Positions 16,916 through 25,430 of a stretch of DNA of 32,747 nucleotides are shown here, piece by piece. Positions within the stretch are counted from its first letter, which is position 1. Every line of letters begins with the position of its first letter. Below the pieces are notes generated by a model, which was given only the letters and a program-made list of their open reading frames with translations, had not been told where the DNA came from and ran no database searches. The translations under genes were made by a program, and so were the position numbers. The stretch spans positions 1-32,747 of the forward strand of contig NZ_JBHRTA010000023.1 in the NCBI RefSeq assembly GCF_042646065.1. The letters run 5' to 3'. This stretch comes from Parapedobacter deserti (GTDB lineage Bacteria > Bacteroidota > Bacteroidia > Sphingobacteriales > Sphingobacteriaceae).

Positions 16916-17599
16916 TTAAAGTGGAATCCTTGGGTAATTACTTATTTCTTCACCATCCTCGTCTTTTCCGTTGATAACCTTACTTGGCCGATTGCTTTGT
17001 GCAATTTCATTGATCATAGCCAAAGCCTTTATCTGGTCTTGGTAGCTTCCAATCAAATTATTCTTATCATCAAATATCCGCCAATGATCCGTGCTATTTT
17101 CCCTATAGATTCTAAATATCCGGTCCTTTATGATATCCTCTTTACCACGTAATAGATCAAAAATAATCTTACCATCGCTAAAGCTTCCATCTGGATAGGG
17201 AGTAGGGATTAGCGCAAAGAAGATGTAATACAGCGAAAAATATGTGAACTGGTACGTGAAAAGGCTTTCGTTGATAATTTCATGCTGCACAAGTAAAATA
17301 ACCGCGATTGTACCCAATAAATTAAACAGAGCGCCACCTGAAAAAATAAGAATATTAGCTATTTTTTTTTCACGTTTGATATTATTGAACGTACAGACTC
17401 CGTACCAAAAGTAATATTGCCGCACTTCAATAATTGACCAATTGAAAAGTGGTTTCCCCGTTCCTATGGTGATTTTAATGTTTTTCCCCCCCATAAGCCA
17501 AGCGAAAAAGACGTGGCCTGCTTCGTGAATAGTGGAAATCAAGGGCAGTAAAACAAAGAAAGCCATAATAAATTTCGGTATGTCTTGTATTCCAAACAT
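16916..17599 (-). CDS. M50-type membrane metalloprotease-like protein
   Basis: The protein has 227 residues. A first hydrophobic helix carries the zinc motif HEAGH at residues 25-29 (HExxH). Further hydrophobic segments lie near 85-105 and 115-132. The second metal motif appears as IPTPYPDGSFSDG near 131-143, a variant of the family's NPxPxxDG with T for the asparagine. This fits a site-2-protease/M50 fold cutting within or near the membrane, although the variant leaves activity open. The soluble C-terminal tail (HWRIFDDKNNLIGSYQDQIK) resembles a small DUF2188-like domain. It stands alone between intron debris and the copy B regulator and looks intact. Confidence 0.7.
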   Translation of the reverse strand: MFGIQDIPKFIMAFFVLLPLISTIHEAGHVFFAWLMGGKNIKITIGTGKPLFNWSIIEVRQYYFWYGVCTFNNIKREKKIANILIFSGGALFNLLGTIAVILLVQHEIINESLFTYQFTYFSLYYIFFALIPTPYPDGSFSDGKIIFDLLRGKEDIIKDRIFRIYRENSTDHWRIFDDKNNLIGSYQDQIKALAMINEIAQSNRPSKVINGKDEDGEEISNYPRIPL

Positions 17600-17809
17600 G
17601 AGTAGTATTATTAGTATTAAGCGAATGTTTAATCAATACGCGCTTTTAGCGTAATAACATTTTCCGATCTGCCATCACTCGTTGCACATCTCTCATCTCA
17701 CAATCTCAGCTCTCTTTAACCTTTTGAACAGTTTTCGCTTTCCATTTGTTCACATAGTGATTAACTATGCCCTGTACTACGTTCGTTTTGTGAGACAAAA
17801 AGGAGAATT

Positions 17810-18915
17810 TGTAATCTCCCCTAAAATCAGCTACGGATAGATGTATAATTTAGTCGCCGATGACCTCCTAATGGCCGCCTTTTGATCCCACCCTATTAAT
17901 TCGGTTGGTTTCTCGCAGTATTTTTAGATGATACTCTACCCCTCGAACCGACAACCCCGTTTCATCAGCCAACTGCTCCCGCGTGATTTGTGGATTTGAT
18001 TTTATGAAATCAAAAATTTCAGCAGTTTTCCCCACAGTTTTCCTTGTCGTTTTATCGATATTGGTTGTCGTCTCAGCGTACACAATAACACGGAATCCAT
18101 GTTGGAAATTCTCGAATTTAGGTGTTTTCAGCCCATACAGTTCAAACGCTTCCCGGATTCGACGAATCCCTGAACCATAGTTTTCATCGGCTTTGCTTGT
18201 TTTCAATGGCGATGAAGCTGTTCGCCATTCGCGAACGGTTTCTATCAATTGAGCCTCTTTAAAAGTAGCAGCGACTTTCCGGTTATGGGAATACGACGAA
18301 TACTCGTCAGCAAGCAATTGCGCTATAGTGATCGTATCCGGCAGATGGCCGGGATTGAAGAACTCAATATAATCGTCAAAGATTTTTACCGATGAATCGC
18401 CGCTGCTCATATAATCACGGTGGACGATCATATTAATGACAATTTCTCGCAACGCCGGCATCGGGTATTGCCAACGCTCTTCACGCTGCGGATCGCCAGT
18501 GATGATGTATCCTTTATTGATGTGTTTGCGGATGAACCCCAGTAACTCTTCCACTTCGCCGAACAGGTCACTGCGGACGGTCAATCCATCCTTGATGCTG
18601 GTTGGTGTGGAGAAGCGGCCCAGCTCAATAGCTGCCTGAAAGACATCGTTTTTTGCAAACAACAGGAATCCGGCATTGGTTACCTGGCTATCCTTGATGA
18701 GCTCAAACTTCGTCAACACGGTAAGCGGGTCGTCGGTAAGCGGCGTTTCCTTTCCCTGGTTTGCTCTTTTCGATAAACTTTACGACCTTATCCAGCGATA
18801 GGTCATCGAGTGCCCGATCCGGATTAATATAGCTATCCCAACTGGTATTGAAAGAGCGGAGATGAGGAACTGGAATCGGCGATGGGGAAATTAAAATAGT
18901 GAGGATTCAATATGC
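17810..18915 (-). pseudogene. AlbA/Schlafen-type ATP-binding transcriptional regulator, copy B
   Basis: This is the longest of three copies. From the N-terminal side it reads SFNTSWDSYINPDRALDDLS and VVKFIEKSK. A frameshift near 18750 follows, then an open frame from 18719 with LTKFELIKDSQVTNAGFLLF, ELGRFSTPTSIKDG, EIVINMIVHRDYMSSG and FFNPGHLPDTITI. A winged helix (ITREQLADETGLSVRGVEYH) ends GSKGGH, where a TGG-to-TAG change at 17868 replaces the W of GGHWEVIGD. The very N-terminus, with the AlbA-type nucleotide-binding start, is missing at the junction with an IS3 end (18921). It is probably non-functional. The winged helix differs from copies A and C, while the preceding 270 bases are almost identical to copy A. 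Confidence 0.8.
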
Positions 18916-18920
18916 CCATG

Positions 18921-18983
18921 TGACCTCCCCCCTGAAAACTGGAGTATTAAAAGTAGAGATTCGAGGATTATCGAGATTTGTAA
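18921..18983 (-). mobile_element. Solo end of an IS3-type element, copy 2
   Basis: It starts TGACCTCCCCCCTGAAAACT and matches 14783-14846 over its whole length with one missing base and three substitutions. No transposase is attached. It sits directly at the broken N-terminal side of the copy B regulator, which suggests the insertion or a subsequent deletion caused that truncation. Confidence 0.65.
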
Positions 18984-19241
18984 GGTTTTTTAAGGACGAG
19001 ATACCTGCTTGCTAGGTACGAAAAGCTGAAAATTCATTCGGCAGGTATGTATTGAAAATAGATGCTTCGACCTCAACACGGGACGCAAAACCATAGCAAC
19101 CGAAAACAGGGTGACATCGGTTGCACTGAACCGCCGCTTTGAACTGTTCAATTCCATTGTAACCCTTCGCAGCCTCCTGCCGCTCGTCATGGCGGATAGC
19201 GGCATTGGAAATGGCGGTTCACACTGAAAAAAGTGGTCTGA
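18984..19241 (+). other. Unrecognised remnant between an IS end and a terminator
   Basis: A frame open from 19030 to the stop at 19225-19227 contains FDLNTGRKTIATENRVTSVA and LNRRFELFNSIVTLRSLLPL, with a small-residue tail. I do not recognise a family, and there is no good start codon. The terminator just behind it supports a real 3' gene end rather than random sequence. Confidence 0.25.
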
Positions 19242-19264
19242 AGCAGTAAAAAACACTGCTTTTT
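19242..19264 (+). terminator. Rho-independent terminator
   Basis: AGCAGT (19242-19247) pairs with ACTGCT (19255-19260) over a seven-base loop and is followed by a T-run (19260-19264). It would terminate the unrecognised gene remnant upstream. Confidence 0.55.
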
Positions 19265-19354
19265 GCTTGCGTAGCCGGCTTTATAAAAATTTATTAGCTA
19301 ATTTTGTTCAGGCGTCTTCTTCGAATGCGCTATTTTGATCATAATAATCTGATT

Positions 19355-19825
19355 ATGAGAACGCCAATTTTAAACAAGCACAACGTAATTTTTCGGTTAG
19401 TGATCGTATTCCTGATAGGTGTATGGGGATGCAGCAAGAACAGTGAGCCTGATGATGAGGGGCAACGGTGTCAAGTAAAAGCAAAAAATGGCCAGGATGA
19501 CGATATCATCGGGGAGTGGATGTTGGTCAAAGGCCAGACTGTTTTCCATGAGCCGAAGACAATAGACCATTCTTGCAATAATATTATTTATAAATTTCAG
19601 GAAAACGGAACACTGGTGGTAAGCAGCGATACAGAAACCCTGATTGATTTAGAAACAGGTCAGTATTCATACCAGCTTCGTCACGAACCATTGGAATCTT
19701 CAAACGAAGCATTTACGTTACAGATCGAAGAGTCGTTTATAGGGTGCGAGATTTCTGCTGATACAATGATTTTAAACCATTCTTATCTTGACGGACCTAT
19801 TTTACATTTTGTCCGGATAAAGTAA
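19355..19825 (+). CDS. Lipocalin-like lipoprotein
   Basis: The 156-residue protein starts at the ATG at 19355. An earlier in-frame start at 19304 would add residues in front of a clean lipoprotein signal. The signal ends with the lipobox-like IGVWGC, so the mature protein should be lipid-anchored. The rest resembles small lipocalin-like domain proteins of Bacteroidota: DIIGEWMLVKGQTVFHEPK, a CNNIIYKFQENGTLVVSS strand pair, and late strands ending GPILHFVRIK. The function of such proteins is not known. The gene has no obvious operon partner; the TPR pseudogene follows. Confidence 0.65.
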   Translation: MRTPILNKHNVIFRLVIVFLIGVWGCSKNSEPDDEGQRCQVKAKNGQDDDIIGEWMLVKGQTVFHEPKTIDHSCNNIIYKFQENGTLVVSSDTETLIDLETGQYSYQLRHEPLESSNEAFTLQIEESFIGCEISADTMILNHSYLDGPILHFVRIK

Positions 19826-19847
19826 TAACCCAATTTTTATCCCTTAG

Positions 19848-20658
19848 TGGCGAAACGCACTTTCTGAAACCGACAACACCTGGGGGATCATCCAGTTCAA
19901 ACCAGACCGGGAATTTACACACCCGAATCGTGACGGTTGGACCCCTCAATCAACGGCGCCCGATCTGTATTTGGGCAAGTTTTCGTTTTTAAACGATCCG
20001 GAACAGGTAAAAAGAGAGAATAAACGGTATGAGCAGCAAAAGCTGAAACGTGAGGCAAACTCGTTAGCCATGGAAGCCGTCCGGTTGTCACAATCAAATC
20101 ATATTGATCAAGCAAGGGAGAAATTTTCTGAAGTATTAAAAATCGACATGAATAATATCATTACTTATCGACATCTATTATTAATGTCCATGGATGAAAC
20201 CAATAGCCATGACTCTTGGGGCTATTGGAATAAATTGGCCGAGAAAGATCCGAAGAATGTCGAAACTTGGCTTTTAAAAGGCCTGGTAGAGAAAAAATAC
20301 AACAAATTAGATAGTGCTGTAGAAAACATTTGAAATGATTATCACGAAAAAAGATTCCCTGCACTTCAGGAGTTATAGCGAACTGGCATTCATTTCCCTG
20401 CTGAAAAAGGAGGATGACGCTGCGGACCTAAATTTCAATCAAGCAATACACATCTTTATGACCGAAGGTGATAAACCCTTGCGGAAGGAGAGCCACCGTA
20501 TTTTCAACATCAATGACCTGCTCATGGTCAGGTTGGCTTATGCTAGGTTTTTGAATAAGAACTCAGCATTTGAAAGAAGCAAAATTGCTATCCCTCTGTG
20601 TGACACGACAATTGAAATTGTGGTCAGTGAAATAGCAAATGTCAAAAAAATATATTAA
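19848..20658 (+). pseudogene. Tetratricopeptide-like repeat protein, frameshifted and N-truncated
   Basis: An open frame from 19848 reads WGIIQFKPDREFTHPNRDGW, then LGKFSFLNDPEQVKREN and helical repeats (AMEAVRLSQSNHIDQAREKF; WNKLAEKDPKNVETWLLKGL) and stops at 20331-20333 within a repeat. The next frame, from 20335, continues at once with DSLHFRSYSELAFISLLKKE and further helices to 20658. The continuity of the helical repeat across the frame change indicates one gene with an indel near 20330. No signal peptide or good start remains at the 5' end. The A-x-x-x-x-x-x-x-N/D-P spacing suggests TPR-like binding repeats, but the partner is unknown. Confidence 0.6.
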
Positions 20659-20699
20659 ATATGCAATCCGAAGCAATTATACAACTATATTTATAACAA

Positions 20700-22100
20700 G
20701 TGAGAAAATTACTTTTTCCCCTAATTATATGGGCACTTTCTTGTACGGCTCAAACACCGAAAGAGATTGTAGATTTAAATCTCAATTTTGAAAGTATTGC
20801 CGACAGCAGTCATATGCCCGCTTCTTGGAAAACCTATGGAGGTGGCCATATCATAAAGGTCGATTTCACTGAAAAATACGAGGGCAATGCTTCCCTATTC
20901 ATCCAATCAAACCAAGAAAGATCCGAGAACGACTCCATCGCTTTCGTTGCGAAGCGTATAGAACCAATTATTAGGGGTAATGAAGTTCAACTGTCCGGGT
21001 ATTTAAAATTATACAACATTGAGGGCAGAGCGGGGCTTGCCGTGATAATCAATGGACCAAGTGGACAAATTGCTGGTGAAGAAATGATATCGGATAATCT
21101 TCACGGCACCAAACCATGGAATAGATACTCGATTTCATTGCCGATACCGGACTCAACAATGTCTATTGACATTGGAGTATACCTACTCGGGGATGGTCAA
21201 CTCTGGGCGGACCACTTGGAACTGCTCATCGATGGCCAGGACGTTTCCTCGTTAATAAGTGCATCAATGGAACCTCATAGTGAGACTCATGAGCTAAAAC
21301 AGTTTATTAACAAATTCGGACATGTTGTGAAATCTGATTTCTTATTAAATGATTCAATTTCTCAGATATCTTATCCTCCACGAGAATTTCGTTTCAATCC
21401 CCATTACAAAAAATATCTGAATGCCTCGGGATTGCCTATCTTAGGCTCAGATGATGTAAGCGACGAAGCATTCTATAAAGCGAGGAAAATTATCCTGATG
21501 ATGCTGGGAAAGAATCAGGCTCTTAAGGCTAAATTAATTGATAACAATTCCCGGATAGCCATCATAGGCAGAAACGAGCAAATGACGGATTTACCTGAGT
21601 ATAGTGAATTCGACCAATCAATTAATTGGCGAGCGCGGGGAATGGGAGGGTGGACTGATTTCCCATTGACAAGTTGTGGGGAAGAAAATATTCTGTGTCT
21701 GGACACGGATCGCTATAAGGGAGAAGACATCTTGATACACGAATTCGCGCATGCCGTACATATGCTGGGAATTTCATTTATTGATAATAAGTTCAACGAG
21801 GAGCTTTATATCACCTATAATCAGGCACTGAAGGACGGACTCTGGCATAACACCTATGCCATATCAAGCCCCGAAGAATACTTTGCAGAGGGTGTACAGA
21901 GCTGGTTTGATGTAAACAAAAATGTTGAGCTTGGGGATGGAATTCATAATCATGTCAACACAAATGCCGAACTAAAGCTTTATGATCAGCGACTATACGA
22001 TCTTATTGGTAGGTACTTCACCTATAGCCAGCAGAATGTTAGCTGTCACAGCTCAAAAAATAATAGTAAGATTTGGTGGTTCAATGATGTGAAAAAGTGA
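20700..22100 (+). CDS. Secreted zincin-type metallopeptidase with N-terminal jelly-roll-like domain
   Basis: The 466-residue protein is read from a GTG at 20700, which gives a good signal peptide (RKLLFPLIIWALSCTAQ). Residues about 25-185 look like an all-beta carbohydrate-binding-type domain (NFESIADSSHMPASW; SLFIQSNQ; QLWADHLELLIDG). The C-terminal half contains HEFAHAVH at about 347-354, an HExxH zinc motif, and downstream EEYFAEGVQSWFDVN, whose glutamate near residue 397 is a candidate third zinc ligand, as in gluzincins. It is therefore a likely periplasmic or surface zinc peptidase; the substrate is unknown. The gene looks complete and stands alone. Confidence 0.75.
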   Translation: MRKLLFPLIIWALSCTAQTPKEIVDLNLNFESIADSSHMPASWKTYGGGHIIKVDFTEKYEGNASLFIQSNQERSENDSIAFVAKRIEPIIRGNEVQLSGYLKLYNIEGRAGLAVIINGPSGQIAGEEMISDNLHGTKPWNRYSISLPIPDSTMSIDIGVYLLGDGQLWADHLELLIDGQDVSSLISASMEPHSETHELKQFINKFGHVVKSDFLLNDSISQISYPPREFRFNPHYKKYLNASGLPILGSDDVSDEAFYKARKIILMMLGKNQALKAKLIDNNSRIAIIGRNEQMTDLPEYSEFDQSINWRARGMGGWTDFPLTSCGEENILCLDTDRYKGEDILIHEFAHAVHMLGISFIDNKFNEELYITYNQALKDGLWHNTYAISSPEEYFAEGVQSWFDVNKNVELGDGIHNHVNTNAELKLYDQRLYDLIGRYFTYSQQNVSCHSSKNNSKIWWFNDVKK

Positions 22101-22478
22101 TTCAGGAATTAATTGTTTTATGAACTTGAAACAGTGGCAGGAATGAAGTTGAGCGTTCTCGATAATTTGCTAACTTGTTCCTGATGATCTTTTGTTGTGT
22201 TGTCAAATATAACTTAATCTGTTTTAAAGTTACTTTTTTGATCGTAACTGTCAGATTAGTCGTGACTAATTCAGTTCAGAACTATACGGTTTATTGAAAA
22301 TTGAATCCGCTAAAAAACGCTCAGCACCGAATTTGGATGTTTTTATTCAAGCTTCGCACCTTTATAAATGCCGATTGAGGTGGCTATTTAGATATCAATT
22401 TCCTAGTATTCCTCTGAAGTTTGAACATCTAGATATTTCGGAGGGATAGTGCCAGCTGTTTCGGTCAAACCGTGTGAC
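22101..22478. other. Non-coding gap with a short palindrome
   Basis: No gene is visible in these 378 bases. The one clear structure is ATTAGTC-GT-GACTAAT at 22255-22270, a dyad of seven perfect pairs about a two-base centre, preceded by a GTTAC/GTAAC pair. It may be an old operator or an IS end; I cannot assign it. Confidence 0.4.
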
Positions 22479-22712
22479 TGTAATCTCCCCTAAAATCAGC
22501 TACGGATAGATGTATAATTTAGTCGCCGATAACCTCCCAATGGCCACCCTTTGCCGGACCGATACGCGATAATTTCTTGTCCTTTTGCAATTGGCTGATA
22601 TTCCGCTCTACAGAACGCTCAGTATTTTCCAGTAACAGCGAAAGCTCAGGTATGGTGATATCGGGATTCTCTCGAATGTACGCTAAGATTTTCCCCGACG
22701 TTCTATCGATAT
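22479..22712 (-). pseudogene. AlbA/Schlafen-type regulator, copy C: winged-helix end only
   Basis: The segment matches the 3' end of copy A from the TGTAATCTCCCC flank through GGHWEVIGD and the winged helix (ENPDITIPELSLLLENTERS) up to the serine-glycine-lysine linker, and then breaks off at 22712. A 12-base unit (TTTTCCCCGACG) that is present twice in copy A occurs once here. Everything upstream in the gene is missing, so it is a relic. The 3' non-coding flank is shared with copies A and B. Confidence 0.8.
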
Positions 22713-22907
22713 GCTGGGCATTTCTTGGTCAATGTCCGCACAATACTGGAAACACTAAATAAACAACTCAACTTGTGGGAGTCATTTACAAGGTTCAGAG
22801 AAAGCTTGCCGCGAGGATTTGGATATTGTGCACAAACTTTCTACCTTTATCGAAACCAACGTGACCTGGGCCTGAAGTAATCGGAATTTTTGGTTTTTTG
22901 AAATGCC
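22713..22907 (+). other. Unrecognised coding remnant
   Basis: A plus-strand frame reads FLVNVRTILETLNKQLNLWE and SFTRFRESLPRGFGYCAQTF before stopping at 22878-22880. It has no start codon of its own and joins copy C at 22712. I do not recognise the family. It is probably another internal gene fragment. Confidence 0.25.
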
Positions 22908-22930
22908 TTAGATCGCAAATTGCGACCTCA
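22908..22930. promoter_or_regulatory. Operator-like palindrome upstream of ORF6N gene 2
   Basis: The centre TCGCAAATTGCGA (22913-22925) is a perfect dyad of six pairs about one base, with partial extension on both sides. It ends 24 bases before the ATG at 22955. A closely related sequence recurs within the gene at 23177-23201. Confidence 0.55.
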
Positions 22931-22954
22931 AACAACAATACGATATGTAAGCTT

Positions 22955-23362
22955 ATGGGTAAAGCACAGAACGAAACCATCAAGAAAACAGTGATACCTG
23001 ACGAAATAGTTATCAGCAATATATCTCATCCGGGACAAAAAATGATGCTTGACAACGATTTGGCAGAGCTTTATGGAGTAGAGACCCGCCGGCTGAAAGA
23101 GCAAGTAAGACGAAACATGCATCGCTTTCCGGAGCATTTCATGTTCGAATTGACCCGTGAGGAGTATACTGAAATTCTAAGATCGCAAAATGCGACCTTA
23201 GGACATGGCAAACACGAAGCAGAAAACATGGAGCTTGGGGAACAGCAATATCATCTAACGACACTTACGCTGACATATATGGTGAGTTTTTCGACATTTA
23301 CAATGACGGACTTGACATTGCAGAGATTTCAAAAAAACTACTTACTGACAACCAAGAAATAA
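22955..23362 (+). pseudogene. ORF6N-domain protein 2, C-terminally replaced
   Basis: The start MGKAQNETIKKTVIPDEIVI leads into a good ORF6N N-terminal half: GQKMMLDNDLAELYGVETRR, LKEQVRRNMHRFPEHFMFEL and TREEYTEILRSQNATLGHGK. Thereafter the family's FAFTEQGVAML block is missing. At about 23215 the DNA switches to the start of a different gene (23228), read here out of frame, so the C-terminal third is nonsense. The protein keeps the putative DNA-binding half and might still be made, but I treat it as a relic. It is the second gene with an upstream and an intragenic palindrome. Confidence 0.7.
23177..23201. promoter_or_regulatory. Intragenic palindrome in ORF6N gene 2
   Basis: The 25 bases form a dyad with 10 of 12 matching pairs about 23189, including CTAAG/CTTAG outer arms. 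The core AGATCGCAAA-x-TGCGACCT is shared with the upstream element at 22910. It covers the codons for L-R-S-Q-N-A-T, the same protein position as the intragenic palindrome of gene 1. Confidence 0.5.
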
Positions 23363-23652
23363 TAAAGGATAAAGACAATAGCAACAACTTTCGGTTCGCA
23401 TTGGCAAAAGCGTTGCAAAGTGGGGGTATAAGCGGCGAGCGGGAAATGTTACATGGGATCTTGAACCTCTGCCTCTCGCACCCTGCCAACGCACTATTAC
23501 GGATAGTACTCGCCCGGACATTTGACGGAATGCGACAAATATGCCCACAAGTGGCAGTTGAATACGAAAGTCGGGTGAAGCGCTTGCAGGATGGGTATCC
23601 GTTAGAAGGAAAGCTCGGGAAACGCGTTAATCAAATTATTTATGGCCAGTGA
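23228..23652 (+). pseudogene. DUF4259-like (MGAWG-start) protein, frameshifted at the start
   Basis: Read in the frame of 23230, the sequence gives GAWGTAISSNDTYADIYGEF, FDIYNDGLDIAEISKKLL and DNSNNFRFALAKALQ. The pattern MGAWG-x-x-x-x-x-ND-T-x-x-D is the hallmark of DUF4259-like proteins. The ATG at 23228 is one base out of frame, consistent with loss of one G in the second codon. From about 23410 the frame stays open to 23652 (LLRIVLARTFDGMRQICPQV) but leaves the family pattern, so a second junction is likely there. The function of the family is unknown; some members sit near toxin or immunity genes. Confidence 0.5.
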
Positions 23653-23668
23653 CAAGTGATACTATACT

Positions 23669-23749
23669 AAAATCGGCATTGACGACGAAGGGCGACTTTT
23701 TATAAAGCCGGACAACGAGCGATTTGACCTAATTTATAGATTTTTTTAA
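23669..23749 (+). pseudogene. Short fragment of a conserved small protein
   Basis: Twenty-six codons read KIGIDDEGRLFIKPDNERFD and LIYRFF before a stop at 23747-23749. The phrase I-D-x-E-G-R-L-x-I-x-P-x-x-E-x-F-x-L-I-Y-R recurs in small Bacteroidota proteins of unknown role. A stop lies directly upstream at 23657-23659 and there is no start, so only a piece remains. Confidence 0.35.
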
Positions 23750-23778
23750 ATTTTGCCGGGGTTTAAATCGAGATAACA

Positions 23779-25305
23779 ATGATTAAAATAAAGCTTCTTT
23801 TCGCATGTAGTCTTTTGTTCTTTTTGTCATGTAACCGGGCAACAGATACGAATACAGACACGACAACCATAGTCGCCGGTACTTCCAAAATAACAGGAAG
23901 AATCATCACTCCCGATGGTCAAAATAAGGATAACATTACCGTAACGATTACTATTCAACATCCAATTTCGGGAGAAAATGTCAGACATCATATTCTCGCT
24001 GACCAATCGGGCAACTTCTCACTGGACTTTAATATGGAAACCGAAACTTCTTTATTGGGGCTGTATACGAATATAAACTCCCACAAAACGCTTATAATCA
24101 AATCGATAAATAATGAATCTACTCACATTGATGTAGCCTATAATGCAAACCGCGATTTCAAAAATGTTGAGGTTACGCCTGCCATGAAAAAATATGATAT
24201 GAAGCAGAGCATGGAGGTGTTAAACGAAATGATTGATTATAGACCAGATGAACCAGATGGGGTATATCCGCGGGTCTATGATAAAAGTACAGATGAGTTT
24301 CTGGATATTGCTAAACGTACTGTATCTGAAAGATTGGCACAATTCGTAGATAATGATGAATTATTCTCCGAGGAGTTTAAAGGGCTTATCGCTAAAGATT
24401 ATCGTCTATTCCTATATACGGGACATGTTTTCGATTACGAAGCGGAGATGAAACGTAATTATCGTAATGCAACTCAGGATAGAGTTGGTCAGCCTGAAAT
24501 TCAAAAGATTGACCGATCGTATTTCCGTTTTTTGAAAGACTTTAATCTCAACGATCCGCAATACCTCCACACGTTCACATTCCCTGAATTTCAGCACGCC
24601 ATTCTCCAAAATGAAGTATTAGGACTCCCGGTGATCGGAGAAAGCGATATCCCCTCCTGGCTGGCAAGCGTAAAAGCTATTTTAGCTGATTTGGTCGGAT
24701 TCGATGACGGTCCATATTATGATATTTTAGCAGCCAATGCCTATAGTCGGCAGCTCATCGAGCAGGTGAAGCCGCTAAGCGAAAAACAAAAAGAGCATAT
24801 AGCCCATTATTGGAAAGATGGAGAAATCGCAAAAATACTGTTTCGGAAAAACGAACAGGTTATTGAACTGGACAAAGTAAAATCACCTACGGTTGTAAAC
24901 GACATTTCGTTGGTATCGGAAGACAAGGTCATAGAGACTATTGTTTCCAAATATAAGGACCAGGTGGTGTTTATTGACCTTTGGGCAACATGGTGCGCTC
25001 CTTGCCTGGAAGCGATGAAACAATTCAGAGTTACAAAGGGCTATTTTCGGGATAAGGATGTTGTATTTGTGTATCTTACCAACGAGTCTTCGCCCCGAAA
25101 GCTGTGGGAAGAAAAAATAAATGGAATAGGTAGCGAACACTATTACCTGACAAACGCTCAATGGGAGTACATGATGGATCATTTCGGGTTCGAGAGTATT
25201 CCGTCATATCTGTTATACAATACAGAAGGCGTGCTCATTAATAAATTTACCGCATTCCCCGGAAATGACGTAGTAAAAGAGATGATTGACGTCCAGTTAA
25301 GATGA
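23779..25305 (+). CDS. TlpA-family thioredoxin-like lipoprotein
   Basis: This 508-residue protein has a lipoprotein signal ending FFLSC (Cys18). Residues about 35-125 form an all-beta DUF4369-like or CNA-B-like domain (SKITGRIITPDGQNKDNITV). A helical middle follows. The C-terminal thioredoxin domain has WATWCAPC at about 402-409, so Cys406 and Cys409 form the redox pair, and ESIPSYLLYN near 472 supplies the cis-proline. It should reduce disulfides or carry out thiol chemistry in the periplasm, anchored to a membrane. The gene is complete. It is flanked by a gene relic upstream and an IS3 end two bases after its stop. A broken paralogue lies at 16150. Confidence 0.88.
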   Translation: MIKIKLLFACSLLFFLSCNRATDTNTDTTTIVAGTSKITGRIITPDGQNKDNITVTITIQHPISGENVRHHILADQSGNFSLDFNMETETSLLGLYTNINSHKTLIIKSINNESTHIDVAYNANRDFKNVEVTPAMKKYDMKQSMEVLNEMIDYRPDEPDGVYPRVYDKSTDEFLDIAKRTVSERLAQFVDNDELFSEEFKGLIAKDYRLFLYTGHVFDYEAEMKRNYRNATQDRVGQPEIQKIDRSYFRFLKDFNLNDPQYLHTFTFPEFQHAILQNEVLGLPVIGESDIPSWLASVKAILADLVGFDDGPYYDILAANAYSRQLIEQVKPLSEKQKEHIAHYWKDGEIAKILFRKNEQVIELDKVKSPTVVNDISLVSEDKVIETIVSKYKDQVVFIDLWATWCAPCLEAMKQFRVTKGYFRDKDVVFVYLTNESSPRKLWEEKINGIGSEHYYLTNAQWEYMMDHFGFESIPSYLLYNTEGVLINKFTAFPGNDVVKEMIDVQLR

Positions 25306-25306
25306 G

Positions 25307-25357
25307 TGACCTCCCCCCTGAAAACTCGAACGTTCAGAAACAGAGATTCGGGGATTA
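25307..25357 (-). mobile_element. Solo end of an IS3-type element, copy 3 (divergent)
   Basis: It starts with the same 20 bases, TGACCTCCCCCCTGAAAACT, as the ends at 14783 and 18921, but matches them only patchily after that (AGAGATTCGGGGATTA). It is therefore a related but different element. It begins right after the TlpA gene stop at 25303-25305. Confidence 0.55.
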
Positions 25358-25430
25358 AATCATTAACTTTATACGGGAGGAAAATCCATGAAAAATCGCC
25401 GGGAAGATCTGCCCATCCGTCAGCGGGTAC

